Shown one piece after another: positions 50,867 to 57,480 of a stretch of 57,480 nucleotides of DNA. Position 1 is the first letter of the stretch. Every line of letters begins with the position of its first letter. Source of the stretch: Chloroflexota bacterium (GTDB lineage Bacteria > Chloroflexota > Dehalococcoidia > Lucifugimonadales > UBA3495); the NCBI GenBank assembly GCA_027624135.1, contig JAQBXL010000005.1:1-57480 (forward strand), written 5' to 3'. The translations under genes were made by a program, and so were the position numbers. The notes below the pieces were generated by a model that saw nothing but the letters and a program-made list of their open reading frames with translations, was not told the origin of the DNA and did not search any database.

Positions 50867-52582
50867 ATGCAGATGCGCGACTTCGTAGTTCGTTTCGCGG
50901 GCGAAGGCGGCCAAGGTGTCGTTACGTCAGCGGAAGGCTTAGCACAGTCGTCGACCCAAGTTGGCTACCACGCCCTGACCTTCGCCACATTTCCGTCTCA
51001 GATTCTTGGCGGTCCGACTTGGACCCAAGCCAGGATCTCAGTTGACCCTGTACTGTCCGCCGGTGACGATGTGAATGTGCTCGTCGCCTTTAACCGGGAA
51101 GCGTACGATACTCACTGCGAAGATGTCCTTGAAGACGGGGTGGTGATCTACAATTCCGCCGAGTTTGAATTAGAGGGCGATGGCCGCAGCTTCGGCTTGC
51201 CCTTCGAAGAACTAGCCAAATCGACGGGGAACAATCGGGCCGCGAACATGGTCATCATCGGCGCGTTGGCCCACCTGATCAGCATGCCCCAGGAACATCT
51301 TGTGAGCTTCGTCGAACAACGGTTCAACCGTGGGCGCGCCGAAGACGCCGAGGTTATCAGGTCCAACATCGCGGCCATGACCCTGGGCCGCAACCACCTA
51401 GCGGAAAGTGGGTTTTCTCTTGGGGAGTTGGCGCCCCCGGAAAAGCCTGAATACCAGCAGTTGATGATAAAAGGAAACGAGGCTGTATCCATCGGAGCGA
51501 TGGCTGCCGGCCTCGATTTTTACGTTGGATACCCCATCTCGCCTGCCACACCCATACTGCTGTACATGGAACGTAACCTGGTCGGTAAAGACCGACTCGC
51601 TTACCAGGTCAGCTCCGAGATTGAATCTATCACCGCCATCCTGGGCGCGGGCTACGCCGGCAAACGCTCCATGACCGCCACATCCGGTCCTGGCGTCTCC
51701 TTGATGAGCGAGGGTCTAGGCTTGGCCTGGATCGCCGAGATTCCCTTGGTCGTGGTGAATGTGCAGCGCGGTGGTCCTGCCACCGGCCTGCCCACCAAGA
51801 CTGAACAATCCGACCTCTTCAGTTGCATGTACCCAGCTCACGGCGACGTTAAGATTCCCATCATCGCCGCAGGTACTGTAGAAGAGTGTTTCTTCGGCGC
51901 GGTCAAAGCAGTTGAATGGGCGGAAAGATACCAAGGCCCGGTCATTCTGTTGAGCGAGATGGCTCTGGCTGAACGGTCACAGAACATCCCTAAACCCGAC
52001 CTGTCCAAGATCAAGCAAGCCAAGCGAAAGACCTACACCGGCTCCAACGGTTATCTCCGCTACGCCGGAAACGAACTTTCGCCAATGCCGATTCCCGGCA
52101 CCCCTGGTTCTTACGTGGCCAATGGCAGTGAGCATGACGACATGGGAGACACTACGCACTTGGGTGAACGCCATGTCCAAATGACCGAGCGCCGATTCGG
52201 CAAGATTAAATTGCTCGAAGAAGACGATTTTGAGCGAGATCAGCCAGAGCATTCGATCGCCGTTGTAACCTGGGGCGGCAGCAAGGGTCCGTCCTTTGAG
52301 GCCTATAACAAGTTGAAAGAAAGTGGCGTGCCGGTTGGCTGGTACTACACGATGTATCTAAACCCTCTACCGCCTAAGATGCTAAAGGAACTGAAGCAAA
52401 AGGACCTGGTGATTGTTCCAGAGTTGAATTACCAGGGCCAATTCTCCAGTATCCTGCGCTCGTTGGGCGTCAAAGCAGAGTCCATCACCCAATACACGGG
52501 TCTTCCATTCAAGGCCCGGACGCTGGTGGAAAAGATCACTGAAATGACGAACGTTTGTCTTAAGGAGACTGTCGGGGTATGA
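50867..52582 (+). CDS. korA: 2-oxoacid:ferredoxin oxidoreductase, fused gamma-alpha subunit
   Basis: Oxidises a 2-oxoacid (2-oxoglutarate or pyruvate type) to acyl-CoA with ferredoxin reduction. The 571 residues combine a gamma domain (1-190; VVRFAGEGGQGVVTSAEGLA) with an alpha domain (200 onward; GNEAVSIGAMAAGLDFYVGYPISPATPI and the TATSGPGVSLMSEGLGLAWIAEIP pyrimidine-binding block). A transketolase-C-like CoA-binding domain follows (SIAVVTWGGSKGPSFEA, later VIVPELNYQGQF). Such fusions are typical of Kor/Vor-like enzymes of Chloroflexota, Actinobacteria and archaea. Its stop overlaps the korB start (ATGA). Confidence 0.93.
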   Translation: MQMRDFVVRFAGEGGQGVVTSAEGLAQSSTQVGYHALTFATFPSQILGGPTWTQARISVDPVLSAGDDVNVLVAFNREAYDTHCEDVLEDGVVIYNSAEFELEGDGRSFGLPFEELAKSTGNNRAANMVIIGALAHLISMPQEHLVSFVEQRFNRGRAEDAEVIRSNIAAMTLGRNHLAESGFSLGELAPPEKPEYQQLMIKGNEAVSIGAMAAGLDFYVGYPISPATPILLYMERNLVGKDRLAYQVSSEIESITAILGAGYAGKRSMTATSGPGVSLMSEGLGLAWIAEIPLVVVNVQRGGPATGLPTKTEQSDLFSCMYPAHGDVKIPIIAAGTVEECFFGAVKAVEWAERYQGPVILLSEMALAERSQNIPKPDLSKIKQAKRKTYTGSNGYLRYAGNELSPMPIPGTPGSYVANGSEHDDMGDTTHLGERHVQMTERRFGKIKLLEEDDFERDQPEHSIAVVTWGGSKGPSFEAYNKLKESGVPVGWYYTMYLNPLPPKMLKELKQKDLVIVPELNYQGQFSSILRSLGVKAESITQYTGLPFKARTLVEKITEMTNVCLKETVGV

Positions 52583-53445
52583 GCAAAAAGAACCCTGAAT
52601 ACGATTTCAAGTGGTGCCCCGGCTGCGGCGACTTCGGCGTGCGGCGCGCCCTTGAACTAGCCATGATCGACCGCATGGAAACCACTGGCGAGTCCATGCA
52701 CAACAGCGTAGTCGTTGCGGGCATCGGCTGCTCCGGAAACTTGGTCCACCTGTTGGAAGGGGAGCAGCCTTACGGGATTCACGGGATCCACGGCCGCTCA
52801 CTGCCCATTGCTCTAGGTGTAAAGATGGCTCGACCATCACTAAACGTAGTCGTAGTGGCCGGCGATGGCGATTTCCTCAGCATCGGCGGGGAGCATATCG
52901 GGCCACAAGCGGCACGCAATCTGGACATCTGCGCCGTGATCATGGACAACGGCGTCTACGGTTTGACCAAGGGCCAAAGTTCTCCAACCACCCTCCAGGG
53001 AACCGTCACCAGCAGCACACCCTTTGGCAAGCTGGAGACCAAGACCAACCCACTGGAGTTGTACCTTACCTTGGGCGTTTCTTTCGTGGCCTCGGGGTTC
53101 TCCGGACAACCCCGCCCCCTATCCCAGCTCATCAGGCAGGGTATGGAACACCGTGGATTCTCCATAGTCCACGTTCAATCACCGTGCACCACCTACAACG
53201 ACACTTTCATCGAGTTGAAAGGCGACCTCAAGAACGGGATTCAGCCCTCCATTTGGGACGTCCCTGAGGATCACGATCCGTCGGACAAGAATGCCGCCCA
53301 TAATCTGTTGCAACAGGGAGGAGTGCCAATTGGTGTGATCTATAACGACACCAACCGACTCTCTTTGGACCAAAGCGTGGAAAACACTTGGGAAAAGGCC
53401 CAGCCCAAAACCGTTGGGCAGCTGATGGGAGCCTTTGAGTTCTAA
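52579..53445 (+). CDS. korB: 2-oxoacid:ferredoxin oxidoreductase, beta subunit
   Basis: TPP-binding catalytic subunit (288 residues). It starts with the KWCPGCGDFGVRRAL motif and has GIGCSGNLVHLL, GIHGRSLPIALGVKMARP, the TPP-diphosphate signature AGDGDFLSIGGEH...MDNGVYGLTKGQSSPTT, and FSIVHVQSPCTTYND. The iron-sulfur ligands are probably the two Cys of CPGC and the later ones in GCSG and SPCTTYN. No ferredoxin domain is fused, so a separate ferredoxin is the acceptor. 2-oxoglutarate is a plausible but unproven substrate. A terminator follows. Confidence 0.94.
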   Translation: MSKKNPEYDFKWCPGCGDFGVRRALELAMIDRMETTGESMHNSVVVAGIGCSGNLVHLLEGEQPYGIHGIHGRSLPIALGVKMARPSLNVVVVAGDGDFLSIGGEHIGPQAARNLDICAVIMDNGVYGLTKGQSSPTTLQGTVTSSTPFGKLETKTNPLELYLTLGVSFVASGFSGQPRPLSQLIRQGMEHRGFSIVHVQSPCTTYNDTFIELKGDLKNGIQPSIWDVPEDHDPSDKNAAHNLLQQGGVPIGVIYNDTNRLSLDQSVENTWEKAQPKTVGQLMGAFEF

Positions 53446-53493
53446 ATCCAACATCCGTCAATAACAACGACAAAAGCCAAAAGCTAATGGAAC

Positions 53494-53525
53494 AAAAACG
53501 CCCAGCCAAATGGCCGGGCGTTTTT
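53494..53525 (+). terminator. Intrinsic terminator of korAB
   Basis: AAAAACGCCC (53494-53503) pairs with GGGCGTTTTT (53516-53525) around an inner GCC/GGC pair and loop. The 3' arm ends in the U tract, and the element can also act on the minus strand. Confidence 0.9.
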
Positions 53526-53657
53526 GCATCCTATTGGTGGGGGTAGTGCATCTAACCTTTCGACAGCAAAAGTTTGACGGCAGATGTGCGACTATCCCAG
53601 AGTACAGATGTTGCCGTTTACCGGGCTGGCAACTTAGAATGGTACGAGGTTGGTCGT

Positions 53658-53921
53658 ATGATTAAGTCAATAAAGCGGTTTTTCAGGAAAGGCGAGTTCG
53701 ATTGCGGCGATGTGGCTGACCACTCCTCCGCGTACATCGACAACGAACTCAAGGACAATAAGCGGTCCGCATTTCAGGCTCATCTGAGCAAGTGCGGGCC
53801 TTGCCAGGCGTTCGTGGACACATTGTCGTCCACCATAGGCGCTCTGTCGCGTTTGCCCGGCGTAAACGCCCCGAGTGCTTTGAAGCGATCTCTGTTAGAC
53901 CGGATGCACCGGGAGAATTAG
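53658..53921 (+). CDS. Putative zinc-finger (zf-HC2) anti-sigma-like protein, orphan
   Basis: An 87-residue soluble protein with the anti-sigma zinc finger pattern. DCGDVADHSSAYIDNEL is followed by FQAHLSKCGPCQAFVDTL, i.e. C/H then HxxxCxxC, as in ZAS-family factors such as RsrA. Start ATG 53658 chosen (AGG upstream, family-like N-terminus); the frame is open from 53574. No ECF sigma factor gene adjoins, so the partner must be elsewhere, or the protein has another role. No membrane anchor is present. Confidence 0.75.
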   Translation: MIKSIKRFFRKGEFDCGDVADHSSAYIDNELKDNKRSAFQAHLSKCGPCQAFVDTLSSTIGALSRLPGVNAPSALKRSLLDRMHREN

Positions 53922-53985
53922 CGTCCTTATTTGGAACCCCTTTGGTCATAAACCATTCATCAGCGACGATGAAAAAAGCCCAAAG

Positions 53986-54013
53986 AAAAAGCCCCTGGAA
54001 GTATCCAGGGGCT
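53986..54013 (-). terminator. Intrinsic terminator of ccmE
   Basis: AGCCCCTGGA (53990-53999) pairs perfectly with TCCAGGGGCT (54004-54013) around a 4-base loop. On the minus strand it is followed by five U residues. It also separates ccmE from the convergent zinc-finger gene. Confidence 0.85.
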
Positions 54014-54045
54014 AATTTGTGCTCAAGATCAATCGTGATGTTGGT

Positions 54046-54555
54046 TCAACCGCTGGCTGCTGAATTCAGTTCTTCTTCCAGGTCAACGTACTTCGACGGG
54101 CATTTAACCAAGATGTTATCCGCGTGAAACACCTGGTTAACGCCGTAGCTGCCTTCCAAGATCAACTCCGAGTGGGGATTGAAGAAAAGGTCTGGCAAAA
54201 CTCCTGTGTAGCTAGCCTGTAGAGTAGTTCCAGGTGTATCTCCGTCTTTATCGGTGATCTGGAACTGAGAATCAATAGGGTTGGCTTCGCGACCGAACGT
54301 TCCCTCAACCAACCTGCCGGACACCCGCAGCACCCGGCCGTCTTGGACCTCAGATTTGCTGTTGAACTCGCTGACTGTTAGGAAATAGAGGGCGTTTCCA
54401 GGGAAAGCAGCGTAAATCATATAGCCAAGCGCGAGTACGATAACTGCGCTTATGACCAGGAACCTGGTCCGATTTGAGCGGGCCGGGGCCTCGTCGCCGA
54501 ACGGGTCTAAGTGTTCCAAACCTCTGTCGTCCAAGACAAGTTTTCCTTTCCCCAT
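54046..54555 (-). CDS. ccmE: Cytochrome c maturation heme chaperone CcmE, CxxxY type
   Basis: Membrane-anchored heme chaperone (169 residues from ATG 54555). The frame is open to 54687, but the family N-terminus and a GGAAG box support 54555. One membrane helix (about 32-52) precedes an OB-fold. Typical blocks are NALYFLTVSEF, RVLRVSGRLVEGTF, QFQITDKDGDTP, and SYTGVLPDLFFNPHSELILEGSY. The heme-binding motif, HxxxY in most bacteria, is C152-P-S-K-Y156. This CxxxY form is known from archaea, Desulfovibrio and a few others. It is divergent from ccmA-B-C-D. Confidence 0.9.
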   Translation of the reverse strand: MGKGKLVLDDRGLEHLDPFGDEAPARSNRTRFLVISAVIVLALGYMIYAAFPGNALYFLTVSEFNSKSEVQDGRVLRVSGRLVEGTFGREANPIDSQFQITDKDGDTPGTTLQASYTGVLPDLFFNPHSELILEGSYGVNQVFHADNILVKCPSKYVDLEEELNSAASG

Positions 54556-54692
54556 CGCGGCTTCCAAAGATAGCTTCCAAAGATGGCTACGTTGCAGCGG
54601 GAGCGGCCCTGTGGTCACATTTATCGTATCATGGTGCTTGGACCGCTGCCAGTGGTGGGACCTGCCCTCAAATCCGATGCCCCTCATCCGCC

Positions 54693-54721
54693 TTGCTATT
54701 CAATTTCCCCTTGAGTAGAAT
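54693..54721 (+). promoter_or_regulatory. Candidate ccmABCD promoter
   Basis: TTGCTA (54693-54698) and TAGAAT (54716-54721) are 17 bases apart, predicting a leader of about 180 nt. It lies in the 354-base divergent region with ccmE. Confidence 0.45.
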
Positions 54722-54908
54722 CGCGATGGTTTGAGACGCTCAATAACAGCCCGGCTGCGTCGTACTCCATGCGACTTGACCAAGAGAAAACCTCTTCCCA
54801 TCCAGGTCTTTCCAGCATGCATTTGAATCCAATTGCCTCCCCCAATCGAATGATATTGCAACGCCGCTTCGAAAGCGCCTTATCTGGTGACACCATCGGA
54901 ACGCTGCC

Positions 54909-55637
54909 ATGACCGCGCCAGCTACGGAAGCGGTTCAGGCACGTGGCATTGAGAAGAGCTATGGGGAATGGCCGGTTCTCTGGAATCTGGACCTTTCTGT
55001 TCCTTGGGGCCAGACACTGGTCTTGTTCGGCGCAAATGGGGCCGGAAAAACGACTCTCCTGAGGATACTGGCTACCCATGTCCGTCCCGATGAAGGCTCG
55101 ATCGCGGTCGCCGGCCACAATCTACGCACGCGGCCAGACGAAGTCAGGCGACGCATAGGAGTCGTCGGTCACCGCAGCCTCCTCTACGACGACATGACGT
55201 GTCGAGAGAACCTGGTCTATTACGCGCGGCTGTTCGGTTTAAAGGATCACAAGCCCAGGGTAGATGAAGTATTGGAAAAGGTAGGACTCAGCAACCGGGC
55301 CGACCACCGCGTGCGCACGCTGTCCAACGGTATGCAGAAAAGGGCCGCCATCGCCAGGGCCATCTTGCACCAGCCCGACGTGCTGCTCCTTGACGAACCG
55401 GAAGGGGGGCTAGACCTGGAATCGGTCTCCATCCTAGGAACGCTGCTGGCAGAGTGGACGGATGCCGGACGCTCGGTGATCATGACAACTCATGACCTGG
55501 ACCTGGGGCTTTCATGGGGACACCAGGCCGGAGTTTTGCGCGGCGGCAAGGTGCACCTCCAAGATAACAATGACAGCTCTGGAATCACAGGCAGTAATAT
55601 TCGGCAGGCCGTCGCCGAAGCCCTGAAGGGCTGCTAG
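54909..55637 (+). CDS. ccmA: ABC transporter ATP-binding protein of the heme-handling CcmAB complex
   Basis: ATPase (242 residues) that in system I cytochrome c maturation drives release of heme-loaded CcmE. Walker A is GANGAGKTTLLR, signature LSNGMQKRAAIARAIL, Walker B VLLLDEPEGGLD, switch His TTHDLDLG. The core is preceded by a short N-terminus (MTAPATEAVQARGIEKSYG). It is followed by ccmB after 36 bases. Confidence 0.92.
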   Translation: MTAPATEAVQARGIEKSYGEWPVLWNLDLSVPWGQTLVLFGANGAGKTTLLRILATHVRPDEGSIAVAGHNLRTRPDEVRRRIGVVGHRSLLYDDMTCRENLVYYARLFGLKDHKPRVDEVLEKVGLSNRADHRVRTLSNGMQKRAAIARAILHQPDVLLLDEPEGGLDLESVSILGTLLAEWTDAGRSVIMTTHDLDLGLSWGHQAGVLRGGKVHLQDNNDSSGITGSNIRQAVAEALKGC

Positions 55638-55673
55638 TGGAAGGGCAACTAGTGAAAGGCCGATGAACGGATT

Positions 55674-56348
55674 ATGAAGGGACTGCTCAGGCCGGTGCTG
55701 GTTATAGTCTGGAAAGACATCCTGCTGGAGTTACGCTCCAGGGACCTAGTGGTCTCTGTATTGGTCTTCGGTCTGCTGGTTGTGGTGGTCTTCAACTTCG
55801 CCCTGAATAACGCACCCGGCAGGGCCGAACAACTGGCGCCCGGCATCCTGTGGAGCGCATTCGCTTTCTCCGCCATCCTGGCTATGAACCGCGCCTTCGT
55901 CAGAGACCAAGAACAGGGGGGGCTGGAAGGTCTGCTCATTTCGCCAGTGAGTCGAGACGCCATCTTCCTTGGGAAGGCCTTAACCAGCCTCATATTCATG
56001 CTCTTGATCGAAGCCGCACTTCTGCCAGTCTACGCGGTGATGCTCGACTTCTCCGCGTTGACTTTCACCCTGGTTCTAACCATCTTCCTGGGCACATTGG
56101 GGTTCGCTGTGGTGGGCACCTTGTTCTCAGCGATGGCGGTGCAGACGCGGTCCCGCGAGATCATGCTGCCGGTGTTGTTCTTCCCGGTTGTGCTGCCTGT
56201 CATCATCGCGGCGGTCGAGGCATCCACTAGGGCTGTGGGCGGTGAGACCTTTGTTGGCCTGGGCCGCTGGCTGCCTTTGATCGGAGTGTTCGACGCACTG
56301 TTTCTGGTAATATGTCCCTGGGTTTTCGCATACGTGATGGAGGAGTGA
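55674..56348 (+). CDS. ccmB: Heme exporter/CcmAB complex membrane subunit
   Basis: A 224-residue membrane protein with about six helices. Family features are VIVWKDILLELRSRDLVVS at the start, MNRAFVRDQEQGGLEGLLISPV, and LPVLFFPVVLPVIIAAVEAST. It pairs with CcmA as permease. Start ATG 55674, and the stop is six bases before the ccmC start. Confidence 0.93.
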   Translation: MKGLLRPVLVIVWKDILLELRSRDLVVSVLVFGLLVVVVFNFALNNAPGRAEQLAPGILWSAFAFSAILAMNRAFVRDQEQGGLEGLLISPVSRDAIFLGKALTSLIFMLLIEAALLPVYAVMLDFSALTFTLVLTIFLGTLGFAVVGTLFSAMAVQTRSREIMLPVLFFPVVLPVIIAAVEASTRAVGGETFVGLGRWLPLIGVFDALFLVICPWVFAYVMEE

Positions 56349-56354
56349 TTTAGA

Positions 56355-57089
56355 TTGGCCAGTACCCAAAGCATTCAAAACCCTGGGGGCCTCGGCAGCT
56401 TCCCCAGCATCAAGACTGCACTGGCGGTCATAACCGGCGTCATGATGCTGGTAGACCTCTACCTCATCTTCATGGTCGCTCCGACCGATTCAGTACTTGG
56501 CCACGTGCAAAGAGTCTTCTATTTCCACGTGCCCGTCGCCATCATGTCATTCTTGGCATTCTTCGTTGTCTTCCTTGGCAGCTTGATGTACTTGATCAAG
56601 CGGACACCCAAGTGGGACGCCATCGCCCATGCTTCGGCAGAGGTCGGCGTCGTGTTCGTCACCCTGGCCCTGATTACCGGCATAATCTGGGCGCGGCCTG
56701 TCTGGAACACGTGGTGGACCTGGGAGCCTCGCCTAACGACCACATTGATCTTGTGGTTGATCTACGTCGCCTATCTGATGGTCAGGTCCTACGCGCCCAA
56801 CCAGTCCAAGGGCGCCGTCTACGCCGCAGTTATGGGAATCGTGGGGTTCGTCGACGTCCCCATCGTTTATTACTCGGTGGTCTGGTGGCGCTCCATCCAC
56901 CCATCGCCGGTGGTGGGGCCGTTCGCCCAGGCAGATGCGCTAGACGGAACCATGGCGCTCGTCCTGTTGTATTCGTTCATCACTTTCTTGTTCTTCTTCG
57001 CCTACATGGTCATGGAACGAATCGAACTTAGGAACACGGAAGAAGCATTGGGCCGTATGAGGTTCACCCTGCGGCGCAGCGGCCGCTAG
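56355..57089 (+). CDS. ccmC: Heme-handling protein CcmC
   Basis: Six-helix membrane protein (244 residues) that attaches heme to CcmE. The Trp-rich heme motif is NTWWTWEPRLTTTLILW (about 118-134). Axial histidine candidates flank it: H58 in FYFHVPVA and H182 in RSIHPSP. The start is TTG 56355. It lies within the ccmA-B-C-D order. Confidence 0.95.
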   Translation: MASTQSIQNPGGLGSFPSIKTALAVITGVMMLVDLYLIFMVAPTDSVLGHVQRVFYFHVPVAIMSFLAFFVVFLGSLMYLIKRTPKWDAIAHASAEVGVVFVTLALITGIIWARPVWNTWWTWEPRLTTTLILWLIYVAYLMVRSYAPNQSKGAVYAAVMGIVGFVDVPIVYYSVVWWRSIHPSPVVGPFAQADALDGTMALVLLYSFITFLFFFAYMVMERIELRNTEEALGRMRFTLRRSGR

Positions 57090-57148
57090 ACTTTGACTGG
57101 ACACACGACCGAAAGCCGCCCCGCCGAAAGCCGCCACAAGGAGATGGC

Positions 57149-57337
57149 TTGTTAGACTTGATACTGCTGGACACCCACCTGCCCTCATCCAATCTGCCTT
57201 ACCTTTTCGCGGTCTTCGCCATCAGTTGGGTGGTTCTTTTCGGATATCTCTTTTACGTGAACCGCCGTCAGCACGAACTGCGCAAGGAGATCGCCAGACT
57301 ACAGAAAATACTGGAGCAAGACCCAAAAGAGGAGTAG
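57149..57337 (+). CDS. ccmD: CcmD-like small membrane protein
   Basis: A 62-residue protein with one N-terminal membrane helix (LPYLFAVFAISWVVLFGYLFYV). A basic coiled-coil-like helix follows (NRRQHELRKEIARLQKILEQ). Size, topology and position directly after ccmC are those of CcmD, the small factor that stabilises CcmABC and helps release holo-CcmE. Sequence similarity in this family is weak, so the call rests on context. Start TTG 57149 with AAGGAG upstream. Confidence 0.75.
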   Translation: MLDLILLDTHLPSSNLPYLFAVFAISWVVLFGYLFYVNRRQHELRKEIARLQKILEQDPKEE

Positions 57338-57454
57338 GTATTTCGAGTCACGCCAGGCGCATCTGGCGCGGCGAGTGGTAGAATTTCATCCTGACGACAG
57401 GTCCGGGCGATGACTAGTACTCAGTCAACCACATATTGGTAGTTATTTAAGAAA

Positions 57455-57480
57455 TTGACCAAAGTTGCTACCCTCTTTAT
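57455..57480 (+). promoter_or_regulatory. Possible promoter cut by the window end
   Basis: TTGACC (57455-57460) is followed 17 bases later by TAT at the very last bases, as if a -10 hexamer begins there. It would serve whatever follows, perhaps further ccm genes. Confidence 0.3.

Noticed and set aside
1-57480. tRNA, rRNA or tmRNA genes
   Set aside because: I scanned intergenic regions for T-loop-like GGTTCGAATCC patterns and found none in a plausible cloverleaf setting; a covariance search would be decisive.

Overview
The window (57,480 bases, moderately high GC) is a gene-dense, mostly housekeeping stretch of a bacterial chromosome. Gene content fits a Chloroflexota bacterium, perhaps a marine Dehalococcoidia/SAR202-type lineage. 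The clues are an adenosylcobalamin-dependent ribonucleotide reductase beside nrdR, ftsA-ftsZ without mraZ or mur genes, a fused 2-oxoacid:ferredoxin oxidoreductase, a CxxxY-type CcmE, lipoprotein solute-binding proteins and no outer-membrane genes. This assignment is inference from gene families; nothing was searched. No rRNA, tRNA, CRISPR array, prophage or intact insertion sequence was seen.

Layout. 0.2-3.2 kb: CDF metal exporter, then gatC-gatA of the Asp/Glu-tRNA amidotransferase (gatB is not here). 3.2-7 kb: a small unknown gene divergent from an HxlR regulator, asnS, and a DNA-methylase-like protein that has lost its catalytic motif. 7-8.2 kb: a promoter-to-terminator unit that looks like a small RNA or attenuated leader, a small membrane protein and an orphan TPP-binding protein. 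8.2-13.3 kb: iron locus with a DtxR-type repressor, fbpC, and divergent fbpA-fbpB. 13.4-16.5 kb: amidohydrolase, unknown protein, cupin, and a convergent DUF1932 dehydrogenase. 16.6-20.1 kb: zinc locus zur-znuA-znuC-znuB. 20.2-28.3 kb: minus-strand run of MFS transporter, VOC protein, leucyl aminopeptidase, P-loop kinase, HAAS membrane protein with PadR regulator, yggT, proC, pdxA.

28.7-37 kb: minus-strand DNA precursor and division genes, rsmH, ftsA, ftsZ, nrdR, a small unknown gene and nrdJ, with candidate NrdR boxes at both nrdR and nrdJ. 37.5-40.9 kb: tig-clpP-clpX protein quality control. 40.9-50.3 kb: nine-gene minus-strand run dprA-topA-xer-aroQ-pepP-efp-xseA-xseB-formyltransferase-like. 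50.9-53.4 kb: korA-korB. 53.6-57.3 kb: orphan zinc-finger anti-sigma-like protein and a cytochrome c maturation locus (ccmE divergent from ccmA-B-C-D), which probably continues beyond the window.

Three themes tie the genes together. First, metal homeostasis: zinc export, iron uptake under DtxR and zinc uptake under Zur, with His-rich tails on several proteins. Second, redox energy metabolism: ferredoxin-linked 2-oxoacid oxidation and cytochrome c assembly. Third, DNA supply, topology and division. The less explained pieces are the small gene/HxlR pair, the 7.0 kb RNA unit, the inactivated methylase, the EF-P with an unusual loop, the CxxxY CcmE and a structured element downstream of ftsZ.
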